Shown here: positions 22,043 through 34,849 of the stretch, piece after piece | Layout of the letters: every line of letters begins with the position of its first letter | Numbering within the stretch: position 1 is the first letter of the stretch | Source of the DNA: Bimuria novae-zelandiae CBS 107.79 | Lineage: Eukaryota; Ascomycota; Dothideomycetes; Pleosporales; Didymosphaeriaceae | Direction of reading: 5' to 3' | DNA: 64,000 bases | Assembly: GCA_010015655.1 (NCBI GenBank) | Contig: ML976692.1 | Coordinates: forward strand, 62,001 to 126,000 | Program-made: the position numbers and the translations under genes | Notes under the pieces: model-generated | Seen by the model: the letters and a program-made list of their open reading frames with translations, nothing else | Told to the model about the DNA's origin: nothing | Database searches by the model: none

Positions 22043-24602
22043 TTATACATCGCTCCTCGCCGACTCCTCACTCGACAGCTGTTCATCCACCTTCCCCTGC
22101 CAATGTTCCTCGACTTGCACGCCTTCCGCCTCGGCATAAGCTGGCGGCGCAAGTTCCTCGCCGCCATCCAACCACACCCTGGCCAGCTCCTCGTCAATAT
22201 CCTGCTTCCTCTTCTTCCACTCTTCGACCTTTGCGAGCCGCTCCCGCAGCTCAGCGAGCTCCTTCTCGACGGAGGACTTCTCGCTCTCGGTACCGATGCG
22301 CTGGAACTCCCACTCATCGCCGTGCTCGCCTTGGCCGAGGGTGAGGGTGAAGATATGGTAGCGCTTGAGGGACGCACGGGTGGAGATCGTGATGAGTGCT
22401 ATAGCACGTTAGTACAGTCTCACGCAATGCGCGATACGGGAAGAAGGGAGGTAACTTACTGATGCCTTTTGCCTTCGTGCGCTCGTACAGTAGACCCTCA
22501 ACGTCGGAAGACACGGCGCTAGTCCCTTCGTCAATAAATGCATAACGTGGCTCGTGGTAGAGCAGGCGCGCGATGCCCATCCTCTGCTTCTCGCCTCCGC
22601 TGAAGACGTCTTTCCACACCTTCTTAGTGTCCCAGCCACCTTCGCGGTCGGGAATGTAGCCTAGGCGGGCCTCCTCAAGGATTTGGCTAAGCTCAATATC
22701 CCGGCGGCCGGCATCCTTCATGTCGACTTCGGTATGTGGGTAAATGACTTGGTCACGCAGTGTGCCGGTGCTGAGGTACGGTCGCTGAGGTAGGAACATG
22801 ATGCCGTCCATGCCGATGGTGCGCGGTCTGCTTACGAGACCGCGGTAGGTGGGCCAAAGACCTGCGACTATGCGCGCAACGGCGCTTTTGCCGACGCCAT
22901 TCGGGCCTGCGATAAGGAGGTGCTCGCCAGAATGGACGATGAAGGAGAGTGACTCGATGAGGTCGTCGCCTCCCATGGGATACAATGCTGGCGCGACCAC
23001 GGGCACGTGTTCGAGACGGATGCCATCAAAGCCTTTGTGCACCGTGCCTTGTATGTCAGAAAGGGAGTAAAGTTCTGGTCTGGTGCCTGGCGGAGGGTGG
23101 TATGCGTCTGAGTGTACACGGTGCAGTGTGCTGATGAGTGTGTAAACTCGGGACGTGTAACCAGCAAGCTCAGAGAGGTCTTTGATGGAGTACATCATGC
23201 GGCCTCCTGCATCGGCAAGCGACAACATTAGCCGCTTATTGGTGATGAAATCCTTCATCCGGTTCCGTTCCCTGCCCTGTCTCTCGCCCCCCGACAGTTC
23301 TTGTGCGCTACCTAACCCACCCCATGCGGGAAGGAAAACTGGGAGTGATGTGATTAGGTAGCCGAAGGCTGACCAAGAGTACTTGAGCACAAAGTCCTCC
23401 AACATGTTGTAGCGGATCTTGAGGCTGTATATACCTTCCATCCAGTGCTTGAGATCCTTGAAACCTTTGTCAAGGAAATGCTTCTCCATCTCGTCGCCGC
23501 CATAGAAAGCGACCTCTTCCGCATTGGCGATGAGACGGGAATGTAGTGCACGGAAGTCGCCTTCTCTGCGCCCTTCCACCGCCTTTAGCTTGCCAAAAGG
23601 TGGTGACAAGCGCCTCAAGATTGTGGCGGTCAAGAAGTAGTTGCTCAATAGCCCAGTGAATGCCAGTGGACCGAGCGATTGGATGAGCTGGTAATTGAAC
23701 ACGCAAATATCGACAAACGGTTTGCCGAGCGAGGAGTACAGCGATGCCGCTGATGCGCAGAACAAGGTCAGATCTTGGGTGATGAATTGATCAGCACCCT
23801 GACCGACTCCGCCATCCAAATTCGAGAGTTTGTAGTAATTGAGGTGGTCGTTCAGGTATAGGTCGTGGATGTACCTCGTCAAGCGTGTCCGAAATGCAAT
23901 CGAGACTTTCGACTGCAGAAACTTGATCATCGCGTTCGTGTACGAAGAGAACGTCCCAACTCCCAGCCACTTTGCGATACCCCACAGAAACGCCTTTCCG
24001 TTGCCCGCTACCAAATCCCGGACAATCTCTCCATCCAGTCGCGCAACGACCAAGGAGAGGTACGTCCGTAGCATCAAGAAGACGCCATGACTTACAAGCA
24101 AGCCAGACTCTTTGCTATTCCATCGCGGTATCATGATGTTGAGCAGGCTCAGGAACTGGTGTAGGAAGGCGAGGTTCAGGCCGGGTTTGGTCTGCGGGGG
24201 AGGAGCTTGCGGGTTGCTCGCATCGGCCATGCGCGCGGCGCGAGGCGGTTGGAGGAAGAGCCGACGATGCGCATCGAACGTCGTCGGCTTCGTAGGGTGA
24301 ATGACCACCTTGGATGTTGAGTCCCGGTAGGGTACATATATGGTCCTCGAGCCATCTTTCCCTCTCAAACCCGAATTCCGCCTCAGCAACCGCCGCCCGG
24401 TTTCTCGCTCTGCGCGGCTCTTCTTGTACCATCTCCGCGCCCCATAGCCCGTGCCTATTATGGTGAGTGCGAGGGTTATTGTGGAGAGTAGCTTTGTGAG
24501 CTTCGATGCATCGCGGACGCGGGTGCGGAGGATGGCGGCATAGTGGTTGTAGAGGGCTTGTAGCGGATCATGCGATTGTCGCAGTGTCGATTGTGCGGCC
24601 AT
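22043..24602 (-). CDS. Peroxisomal ABCD-type half ABC transporter (Pxa1/Pxa2-like)
   Basis: Exon 1 is 24602-22460 and exon 2 is 22398-22043, giving 832 residues; the intron (61 nt, GTAAGT..TAG) restores the GITLITIS segment after Walker B. The N-terminal half is an ABC transporter-2 membrane domain with an N-terminal hydrophobic segment (about 40-57) and the ABCD-type EAA motif NAEEVAFYGG (360-369). The C-terminal ATPase has Walker A GPNGVGKS (566-573), signature FSGGEKQRMG (667-676) and Walker B FIDEGTSAVS (D691, E692). A long charged tail follows. The family dimerises in the peroxisome membrane and imports long-chain acyl-CoA for beta-oxidation; length fits Pxa proteins. Which of the two subunits it is cannot be told here. 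Its upstream region ends 314 bp on, where the transposon block starts. Confidence 0.9.
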
Positions 24603-24916
24603 TGTAAGCCATGAGGGTCCCCCGGTAGAGGATTATCATATCTTGGGCATTGAGACTGCCCACGTTGGTGTCTGTCATGTGCAATAACTCATGGAGTGAT
24701 GATGTCCCAGTGGCGTTAAGCCGAGGCATGTGAATGCCAAGATCATGGAGCCTCTGCTCGTTCATCAGTCGGGTAGTTTTGGTCCGCTACGTATTCTCCC
24801 GTACCCACAGAACAATCATTTGTCAAGAACTACATTCAAATATGTTTCGCGAGCTTCCGGGAAACAGCAGTCTATGACTCTACAGCGTTTATTTTCCATA
24901 TTTCCCGCTCGCCATA
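24603..24916. promoter_or_regulatory. Upstream region of the ABC transporter gene
   Basis: Unmutated sequence between the ATG of the transporter (24602) and the first base of the pogo element at 24917. It must hold at least part of the promoter. I see no specific binding site that I would name. A transposon at this distance could alter expression, but that is inference. Confidence 0.4.
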
Positions 24917-25049
24917 CCCTGCCTTGGCAGTCAGTGCGCCGCATCACTAAAACGCGCCACCCGACATGATCGCGCCGCCAACAATATAAGGCTGTAGAGA
25001 CGCTTACAATTAATATTATCGCGAGATTTTCTGGAGTTAAGGTCTCTTA

Positions 25050-26876
25050 GACCTGTAGATAATCTCTATCTAATTAGATTATAGATATCTACTTAGTGTT
25101 CTAATTGTACGGCCACTGCGCGATGATGGCGTGGATAGCGTAAATGCCGCCGTATAAACGCGTACAGGTCCTGGCGTAGATTTCTTCCTCTTTGTAACTT
25201 TATAAGTTACTTTTAAGGCTCTCTAAATTCCCTTTTTAGCAAGTTTTAGACCTTTTTAAGGTTATTATTAAGTTTTATAAGCTTATTAATAAAGGCGTTA
25301 CTTAGTAGTTTTATTAGCCTTTTTTTACATATATATTTTTAATTACCTCCTGCGTAATACGCTTCTCTTATAATAAATAAGCTTTAAGTTACTTATTTAT
25401 TATTTAGATTTTTTTTACTTACTTATTTAAAGTTCTAATTATTATTTTATAGCTTTTTATTAGCTAAGAGAGTTGCGCGCCCTTTATATATAAATAGGTA
25501 ATTAAAATATAAATCTTTTATATTACTTTTTAAGTTACTTTAAGGGCAAAGTCTTGCCCTCTATTTAATACTATTTTTTATTTTTAAGGGCCTTTTAAAG
25601 ATCTTTATTTTTATATTCTAAGAGTTGCTTTTATATAATAATTAAGTATATTATCTAGCTAAGCTTACGTAACTTATTAATTATAATATTTTTAATAGTA
25701 AAATATAAAAGTTATTTTATCTTATACTAATTTAACGCGCTAAGTATTAATATAAAATACTTTTATAATCCTTACTCTAGTAGAGTCTCCTAGTAAAATC
25801 TCTTAAAGATAAGTATTAGATCTAGTAGTAAAATACCTATATACTTAAAAGCTTTAGTAATTAATCGCGGCGTAACTAAGGTAGTCTAGGCTTTTTAGAA
25901 GAGACTAAAGAAGTTCCTTTTAGTAATTATTAATAGTCTTTAGCTTTTATAGAGATATATAGAGAGCTCGTTAAAGTAGGTAGTAAAAAGAGACTTAAAT
26001 ATATAAACTTTAAACAGCTATAGCGTATAAGTTATATAAAGGGAAAATATCGCAAGGAGGATCTTATTTTAGTTATAATAGTTAATAAAATCTATAGTAA
26101 TGTAAGATTCCTACTTATTAAAGATAAGGAGTTATTATACTTATTATAACTATTTAGCTTTCTTCCTGTTGATACGGCAATAGGCTGTTGGATCAAGACT
26201 TCGTTGCAACGATGTGGTATTGATTTGATTCTTGATTGCAGATCTATTGTGGTGGGCTGTTGTGAGAAGTATTTATCGAGCGTGGTTTGTCCCCTGCTAG
26301 CCCAATCAGGACTAGCGCAACAAACCACAGGCAAACTGCGCAACAAACCGCAGGCAAACTGCATGGCGGTGAAAGCCGTAGCAGTGTTGCGCAGGTTTGA
26401 AGCCAACACTTCCTTATATAGTAATTAAACACTTATTAAAGCTATTAAAGGCCTATCTTATTGTTTAACTAGCTAGAGGGAAATAATATAATAAAGACTA
26501 TATAGTATTAAAGATTAATTTCCTTTATCTAGCTTAATTATAGGCTTTTAGTAGTAAATTAATAGATTAATAATAAATTAATAGTAGATCTGTCGGCGTA
26601 TATACATGCGATAAGCAAGATCTACTTATAATTATTATTTTATATAAATTATTATACATAGTAAGTTTTATATAGAGGCCTATTAAAAATCCTTTTTAAG
26701 TAGCTTATAATTCTAAGAAGAAAGCCTTTCTTATTTATATTATAGTAATAATAAGGCTTTATACTGTACTTGCTATCTTTTTATATAGAAACTTAAAATA
26801 GAGCTTATATTTTGTCTCTAAATTAGTATTATAGTAGTTACTATTAAGACTAGTTATCTATTAAGATATTAAGGAG
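25050..26876 (-). pseudogene. pogo transposase of element M, C-terminal and DDE part
   Basis: The minus-strand frame reads YNINKKGFLLR (about 26715-26747), the first DDE block with D changed to N, then after the solo LTR it resumes with an ITIDFINYYN..KILLAIFSLYITYTL segment (about 26005-26115), the second catalytic region where the DGH box is lost, and a FFSLFxKAxTT block near 25890. Stops are TAA/TAG. The N-terminal part lies beyond the gypsy insertion, at 51321-51600. Confidence 0.7.
26167..26408. repeat. Solo LTR (242 bp), almost free of RIP
   Basis: The ends are TGTTG and CAACA, flanked by a 5-bp duplication CTTCC (26162-26166 and 26409-26413), splitting the transposase frame of element M. 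Inside, a 23-bp unit is repeated in tandem at about 26317-26362 (CAACAAACC...GGCAAACTG). Its composition is normal in the midst of very AT-rich DNA. No internal region remains, so it is best seen as a solo LTR left by LTR-LTR recombination. Confidence 0.8.
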
Positions 26877-26970
26877 TGTTAAGATCCCGAAGAGATAGCT
26901 AATCCCTAAGGGGCTAAGGTTGGTTCTCGGGCAGGAATACTGATAGGAGAGGAGAGGGTCGTAGTGATAG

Positions 26971-27193
26971 TGTCAGATTTGATAGTGTTCTGTCACTTTG
27001 AGATAATGCAATGATGAGAATTTGATGGATGTGATGATTGATTGATAATGTTCGTGTTCTGTGTTCCTGGAATGCAGATGTGTGCGAGGCTCTAAATAAG
27101 TGCCGCTGCAGCGCTAGCCCTATTTAGAATAGTACAAAAGAGAGAGTGCTCCAGCCTTATATCCACAACAGATAGAGGCTATATAATCGGACA
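26971..27193 (-). repeat. 3' LTR of copia 2
   Basis: 223 bp, ends TGTCAG and GGACA; nearly unmutated compared with its partner at 32042-32264. Confidence 0.9.
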
Positions 27194-27229
27194 CACCCCC
27201 TTAGCTTGGGCTTATCCTTAAGCTAGACC

Positions 27230-30200
27230 TGCGCATTATTTATCTATCCATTATTCTAACTTAAAGGCCTCTATCCTCTGCTATAGATCCTGCAGGGCAA
27301 CCTCTTAATTAGTAATCTTATCTAATATATCTTTAAGTCCTAGCCTATTTAGAAACTTGCTCCATTTATTTACTGGCAGGGCCTTTATAAGTCTATCTGC
27401 AACTATGTCCTCTGAGCGTTAATAGTCTACCTTAATTGTCCTAAGTGTGACTTCTTGTCTTAGCTAATAATTATAGATATCTACATAGCGGAGCTTAGTC
27501 TGCAGCTTTACGATTTCTTTAGTAATAAGGCAAATAGTCTATTAATTATTATAGTTAATTATAATTAGGCGATTGCTTACAGTGATCTAGAGCTCCTAGA
27601 GTAATTATAAAGTAAAAATAGCCTCCTTAGCTACTTCTAAAAGCGCTAGAAGTTTAGCCTTTATTATTAATGTAGTAACTGTATCTTGCTTGCTTGCTTT
27701 CTAGGCAATTAGGCTACTAAATAATTTAATAACGTATCCTTATAAACTCTTGCGATCGAGTGTATTATTAGTAAAGGATACGTCGCTTGCTACTTCTAGA
27801 GTATCTGCACCCCTAAGCTAAAGACCTAGTAATTTAGTATTAGTAAGATAGAGGAGAATTTAGTTAGTAGCTACTTAGTGCTCTTTGCTTAGGTTAGATA
27901 AGAATCGTAATAATCTAGAGCTTGTAAAGGCGATATCTAGTTAAGTTGTAACTATAGCATAGAGAATTAATCTAACTTTACGCTAGTATCGATTAATCTT
28001 ACCCTTGCTAGCTAGTCCTGTTCTTAGGAGTAATTTAATTAAACCTATTAGGGTATTGTGGCGAATCTTATAGTAATTAATGAGGCGCGATATTTTGTCG
28101 ACGTATAATGCTTGTGAAAGCCAGATCTTTTTATTTAAGCGGTCCCTAATGATTTTAATTCCTAGAAACTATTGCAGGTCTTTCCTGCTAGTAAGGGTGA
28201 ATTTAGTTCTTATCTCTTTAATAGCTGCTTTTACTGCAGGCTCGTGATTCTTCTGATAGGCGATGATAAGATCATCTATATAGAAGAATATAATGATGCC
28301 GTCCTTAATAAGGCAGCATGGCTCGTAGGGCACTATTTTAAAGCTAATATCACGGAGCGTTAATGTGAACTCTCTTTGCCAGAGTAGTGGAGATATGCGC
28401 AGTCTATATAGTGCTTTATGTAGTTTAAGAACTGTGCCTGCTCGCGAGTAGCCGCGAGGCATTCTTATGTAGATTTCTCTATCTAGCTTTGCATGGACAA
28501 ACGCGTTAGTAACGTTGTGTTAGATAAGCTCTAAGTTGATACGAGCTATAATCGCTATAAGCATGTAGAATAATTGTCCTGTAAGTATTATGGCGTAGGT
28601 TTCTTACGAGATAAGGTGCTACTATTAATTACCTTGCACTACCAGCCTTGCTTTACATTTCTACAATTAATAGTGTTTGTTAAATTTATAGGTATATACC
28701 CACATGTAGTCAAGGATTTGATGGCCTGCTACCTTTACTAGAGCTACTACAACCTCGCTCTAAGACTTTATTTCCTTGTGGCTCTGTAGATGGGACCGTT
28801 CTACTTTCTTCTATATATTATAAAGAGGGTGATCTTCGAGCTTGCTTTAGCATGTGGGTGGCTCTAGAAGCACACTTTAATATAGCTTCTTACCTAATAT
28901 AATTATTCGTTAAAGCTGCGCCTTATTAAGAGTCTTGCCTTTATATTTACCGCTACTACTAGCTTTAGTGTCTGCCATAAAGGCTGCGGCCCATGGGCTT
29001 GTTTGCAACTATCCTGTTTACACTATTTATAGTAGTATAGCTTAATCGTCTCCTGCAATTAGTTATGCAAGGAGTGTCACTAGTGGCGGCGTTAATAGAG
29101 GCGTTAGATATTTATACCTAGCTCTCCTGTCTTGCCTGCACTTAGGAGCCTCTTCCTCTAGCGCTTCACTAATTATCTTATTCTTAAAGAAGGACTTAGT
29201 GGCATGCTCTTATTAAGGTAAGGGAGGTAACTCTACTAATTACACCTAGGCTACTATTTTTTCTAATATGCTGTGTATAAGGTTATCTATTAGGTCTTTA
29301 GTTTTGCCTAAGAACATAGTATCCTTATTAAATATTACATCGCGAGTACTAATTGTCTTTGCTAGAGAGGGAATCTATATTCTCTAGATATTAGTTAATT
29401 TATAGCTAACAAGGTAGCTAATCTATACTTTAGGGTTAAGCCTCTAAAGCCTGCTTTTGCCGCGTTTTATGTTATTAGTTATCGTAAACGCTTTGCAGCC
29501 ATATGCTTTTAGGTAAGCTTAATTAGGCTTCTTTGGTTAGGTAACAATGCTATTCTGAAAGGCTACTATTGTAAAAAACACTTTATATGGAGATCGCTAT
29601 TAGTTAGTGTAGTTTAGCGTTTAATTATATAGGTAGACTACGGCTCGCGTGATCTTAGGCTATATTTACTATAGTAGATTAGAGTTAAGTCGCATTGCGC
29701 GCGCTTTCTCTTTAATTACACCCCTTAAGCGTTTTACTTTTTTATTTTATGCTTAAGTATCTAGTGCTAAAGGCTTAATCTTAATACCTTGCGCCGCGCA
29801 CCACTTCTTAATATTAGCTTTAATAGAGAAGATCTTATTATTAGATTTAATTACTTTTACTATAACGTTGTATTATACTTCTATAAACCATACAAAAGTG
29901 CTAAGTAATTTAATAATTAACCGTGCTGGGCGGTTATTCTTAAAGTAAAAGTCCTATACGAAGCTAGAGAATTAATTAGTAATTAGTATTTAGCTCTTCT
30001 CTCTTATTAAGCTGTCTACTTTATAGTCGTGAAAGTCTATTGCGACTCGCTCGCCAGGGCCTTTAGTTCGCTCCCTAGCTTGCCGGCGTATTTACCGTTT
30101 TAGTTTTGCTTTACTACAAGCGTTACATTTTACTATAAGGAGACCTTTAATCCTTACCTCCTTAGATTGCTGCACGAGGTGTTTAAGGGCCTAAGGGCCT

Positions 30201-32005
30201 AGATAGCCTAATTACTAGTGCTAGGTCTATGCGTTTGCCTTCTGCGGTCTTTATTTAGTGCGTGTGTTGGTCTTATAAGTGGCGTGCGCAGTATTAGTAG
30301 GAATACTACCTACTAGCCTTATTCTATATTCTAACACCTATTGTCTATATAATTCTTGGAGTTCTGCTAGCACAGTATTGTCTCTTCTCTTTAGAGTCGT
30401 TAGGTCTGCCCTTGTGTCCCACTAAAGGCCTTGCCTCCGGAGTAATTAGAATGATATAAGGTTGCAGAGCAAATTAGGGTAATAGGCTATATTATCTAGT
30501 TATATTATTCAATTGCCGCTTGCACTCTGTATATTAAGATAAACACTCTTGTATCCTTTAATTTATATTTATGTATTCCCTGCCTATATGAAGTCTCCTG
30601 GCGCCGGTGGCTGGTATAAGACAAAGCAATTAATATTGTTAAAGACATAGCAGGTTATGCCTAAATTAAGTATAGCTAAGCATCGCAATAGGTATATATT
30701 TAATTTAGTGTAGAAAGATGCGGCGTTAAAGCTTGCTAGGATTTTAGTAATCTTACGTCTATCTAGTCACTTATTATTAGCCTTAGTAATTCGAGTTAGA
30801 GTAGAAGTATGCGATAATTTAATTATAGGTACCTATAATTTAGCCCTCTTTATTATCCTTAGGCTTTCTTAAAGCGCAGGGTCATTCTCTAGCCTAAACT
30901 TAATTAGGGTAACCATGCTCGGCTTTAGCCTAAACTATTCTAGTTATTTGTTTAGGAAAGCGTAGAAGTAGTCTTATAGACTATGGCGTTGTTTACAAGT
31001 AGGGCACTTAAGGCCACTAGCTGTCGCTAGCTTATTATCTATAATCGCGGACCGCTTGGCTCTAGTACGTTAACTATTATTTTTTTGTTTACGAGGTCTA
31101 CCCTAATATTTTAATATTGCTACTTTATCTATAAGAGAGGCGTCCCTATCTGTGGCCTAGGTAGATTCACCACCGTTAGCGAGAGATGAACCTATAGTAG
31201 TAAAAGCGCCCTTTTATTTGCCCTCGATTAGGTGCTGCAGGATTATGTGGTCTTAGAAGAGTTTTATTATGTACTTCTATGAGATAGCTACATCCTTGCT
31301 TCTATATTACTAGAAGGTCGTTACCTATATAGGTGCGACATAGACAACTGCCTTTATAAAGTCTTCTTTAACTAAGTCTAGCCTTTAAAGCTTTAGGACC
31401 TAATTAGTCTCTGCTTCTGTGGCTGCATGATTGTACTTAGATAGCTATGTAGCCTATAATCTAGCTATTCTTATTAGCTTAAGGGCTTCTTAGTATCTTG
31501 CCCTTATTTGTCTGTATTTGTCTTGCAGGTCTACCCTAACTATAATTATAAGGTTATTAATCTACTACCTAATTAATTAATTTAAGAGGTAGTAGTTGTT
31601 CTAGAGATGCGCAGAAACTGTTAATTAGATAATAGTAACTACTTAGTTTAGGCTAACCTATTCCTCTTGGTATTCGCGATCTATAATCTTGTATATTTCT
31701 AGCTATCCTTTGTAATAATTACTATTGTCTTTGTATGCTTTCGCGCCTGCTGTTAATAGATGTGAGGGCATTATTAGCATATTGTTCGGATTCGCAGTTG
31801 TATACGCCGTGCTTGGCTGGTAGTTGCCTATTACAGGAGGTATCGGCATTACGGGTTTCTGTCTTAGTTCATCTATTAGCGCTAGGTTAATAATGTTCCA
31901 GACCTTTAGGAATTAGGATTTTATTTTTAGCTAGTTCAGCTACGGTGTGTAGTTCGTGTAGTTAGTCAGGATTACTGTGGGATCTCTAAGGGTCGATAGG
32001 GCCAT
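27230..32005 (-). pseudogene. copia 2 gag-pol remnant
   Basis: The gag ATG at 32005 (minus) gives MALSTLRDPTVILTNYTNY, the usual opening of fungal copia gag. The RT is open over 28169-28462 and contains the KALYRLRISPLLWQ block and an intact YIDD box (28271-28282). Elsewhere there are TAG/TAA stops, so no complete polyprotein remains. Confidence 0.85.
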
Positions 32006-32041
32006 TGTAATTAGCTTAGCAAAGGTAATAAGACTCTTAAT

Positions 32042-32264
32042 TATTAGATTTAATAGTATTCTATCACTTTAAGATAATGCAATGATAAGAATTTAATAGA
32101 TGTGATAATTAATTGATGATGTTCGTGTTCTGTGTTCCTGGAATGCAGATGTGTGCGAGGCTCTAAATAAGTGCTGCTGCAGCGCTAGCCCTATTTAAAA
32201 TAGTACAAAAGAGAGAGTGCTCCAGCCTTATATCCACAATAGATAGAGGCTATATAATCGGATA
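32042..32264 (-). repeat. 5' LTR of copia 2
   Basis: 223 bp and equal in length to the left copy; its outer 80 bp show CpA-type transitions (for example the TATTAG start for TGTCAG). Confidence 0.9.
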
Positions 32265-32588
32265 GATAGCTTGCGCTTGTCACTAGGGCGTTGGTATTAA
32301 AGGTGTGTATAGCACAATTAAATAAACAAGGTTGCTTACTTAGATCCAAACGATAGATTAATAAACAGGTTAAACACGAATACTATAAGGGTATTCGTGT
32401 GGGTTTATATACAAGGGGGGGTAAACCTTACCGTCCATCTCTCTTGTTACCGTCCCTATATTCCGATGGATGGTCGCGCCGTCTATGGATGGTGCACCTT
32501 CCACAATCTTGGCAGGATAGTATATCTTGGCTGGATAGTATGTTACGTGACTTCGGTTACGCGACCCCGCCAAGTGTCACTTCCCCTA

Positions 32589-34700
32589 ACGTGTCCGTGC
32601 ACTCAACGCCCGGATTCAGTCAACGCCCCACGGAACACAAACCACCCCAACTTTCAACGTGCCATAACGCCACCAACATAAGCTTAATTACGGCTATAAT
32701 TAAAGAAATAGAATTGCTAAGGCCTAAAGAATTATTTGCTTATACTAAAGTAGCTAGTAAGCATAGCGTTAATTAAAGTATGCTATCGCGAAGGCACTAA
32801 GTAATTTAAACGTCGCGTACTACTATAAGGTTTAACTAATAGAAACTTAGTCCCTAGCAAGAGCAAGAGCTTATTACCTATATAGAAGGGCTTACCGCGC
32901 GTTACTTGCCACCTACAAGAGACATAATACGAAATTTCGCGTTAACAATAGCTAAGGAGCTAGTAAGCGAGAGCTAGGTCACGCGCTTTATTAACTAACA
33001 CAGTATTTATCTAATTTCTTAATAGATAGCTAGTATAGACAGCAATCGCTATAACGCTAACTTAGGGAATAAATATAGCCTATATTTTAACTTCCTACGT
33101 GACAAAATAAAGGAATACGATATTAAGCCTTGTTACACGTATAATATAGATAAAAAGGGCTACTTAATTAGTATTATTAGTAGATCAAAACGGGTGTTTA
33201 GCAGATAGATATAGGAGAAGAAGGAGGTTAGAGCATCTTTCCAAGATAGGTCTCATGAATAAATTACTATCCTAGCATGTGTATACGCGGATGGAGCAGC
33301 CTTACCGCCAAGTCTTATTTATTAGGCTACTAACAAGGCTATATAATCAAGCTAGGTTAAGGATATTAAGGCAGGAAAGCATGGCGTGCATATCACCTTA
33401 TCGCCGTTAGGCTAGATAAATAACGATATTGGCCTTGCCTGGCTTAAGCAGGTGTTTAATCGCTATATAAAGGCAAAAGCTCGACAATCCTACCAGCTAC
33501 TTATCCTTAATAGCCATAGATCCTATGTTACTATAGATTTTATTAACTATTATAATTAGAATAGGATTCTCCTAGCCATCTTACCCCCTTATTTAACCTA
33601 CACCCTTTAGCCGCTTAATATAGTGCTCTTTAAGCCTCTCTTATTAGCCTACTTAGTTAAGCTTATAACCTACCTCTAAAAGAGCTAAGGCCTGCTCTTA
33701 ATTAAGAAAGGTAACTTCTTCCCCCTTTTCTAGAAAGCGTAGATAAGCTCCTTTAAGGAGGAGATAATACTTAAGTCTTTTAAAGCAACTAGTATATCAC
33801 TATTTAATCTAGAGGTTATACTTAAAAGGTTCACTAACACTACCCTAGATGAGCAGGTATCGCGAGAGAGCTCTACGTTAGCACTTAGCGGATCTGACTG
33901 GCGTAAACTGGATCGCCTTGTGCGATCTATAGTAGAGGACCAGAGTAGTAAGGACGCGCAGAAGCTTAGCCACTTACTCTACTATATCTCTATTTAAAAC
34001 AAGCTCCTTCGCTATAAAATTAACGGGCTAAAGGAGGCGCTATTAGTTAAAAAGAGGTATAAGAAGAAGGGTAAGCCTCTTAACTTTTAGTAATATTAAG
34101 AATACTATAAAGGTGCAGTTTTCTAGTCACTAAGGAAGGTTAGGGAGGCACGTATACGTTAGTCTATAAAGGAGCAAGAGGAGAAGGAGCGGAGACTTTA
34201 AAAAGCTAAGATAGCTAAGTTAAGGAAGGTAGCTAAGCTATGTAAGAAGAAGATTGCAGAGGAGAAGCGTGTGGCGCAGGAGGCAGCCAAGATAGCCAGA
34301 GAGAAGGAGAGGGCTGAGAAGGCAGCAGAGCGTGCTCGCGAAAAGGAGGCTTGTAACGCAGTAAAAGCTCTACAATCTGCCTAAAAGGGTAAGAGAAAGG
34401 CCTCTTAGCTATCTACATAGAGTAATAAGCGTTAGAAACGTGTGGTTAACGCTGTACTTACTATAGACGCCTTAGGTACCGTATTAGTAGCTCTAACTAA
34501 AACTACGCGGCGCGGCCGCAACGTTAAGCTTTTATATAAATATAAATAGTGTAGGTTAGTCGCAAGCATTAATGCAGCACTCTACTATAAAATAGTATAA
34601 TAATAGTAATTATGTTAGATATATAGCGTTATTTTAATTAAGGTGTTATAGTGTTTAGCGGGGCGTTAACTAAATCCAGGCGTTGAGTGCACGGACACGT
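32589..34700 (+). mobile_element. pogo-type DNA transposon E (2.11 kb)
   Basis: Inverted repeats of about 41 bp begin ACGTGTCCGTGCACTCAACG at both ends, with TA on each side (32587-32588 and 34701-34702). The size and the repeat resemble element A in block 1, so they are the same family. Transposase on the + strand. Confidence 0.88.
32690..34600 (+). pseudogene. pogo transposase of element E
   Basis: The first DDE block reads YNIDKKGY (33140-33163). A D/N-x-x-x-L-A-W-L-K-Q-V-F-N-R block sits at about 33420-33465, and an L-L-I-L-N-S-H-R-S segment (about 33500) stands where DGHGS is expected. A long Lys/Glu/Ala coiled-coil tail follows (about 34130-34390). Stops throughout. Confidence 0.75.
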
Positions 34701-34849
34701 TAACGTGTCCGTGCGCGTAATGCGCGGATTCGCGTGATGCGCGGGTAACACTAAAACACCCTTAACTTTAACACGCGATAACTCCACTAATATAGATCTA
34801 ATTTAAGCTATAATTAATAATATTAAATTGTTAAAGCTAGGCGAAACTT

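Larger units (their letters stand above)
26971..32264 (-). mobile_element. Ty1/copia retrotransposon 2 (5.3 kb) in the gypsy 3' LTR
   Basis: Two LTRs of exactly 223 bp (26971-27193 and 32042-32264), TG..CA, are flanked by GATAG (26966-26970 and 32265-32269). Coding is on the minus strand: gag starts at 32005, integrase lies at roughly 29.5-31 kb, RT at about 28.1-28.9 kb and RNase H at about 27.3-28 kb. It is less mutated than the copia at the left edge, and its RT keeps a 97-codon open stretch. Confidence 0.9.

Noticed and set aside
21666..22462. + and - strand ORFs of 117-158 codons between the DUF4360 and ABC transporter genes
   Set aside because: They overlap the last exons of these two genes in other frames and show Arg/Ser/Pro-rich random translations.
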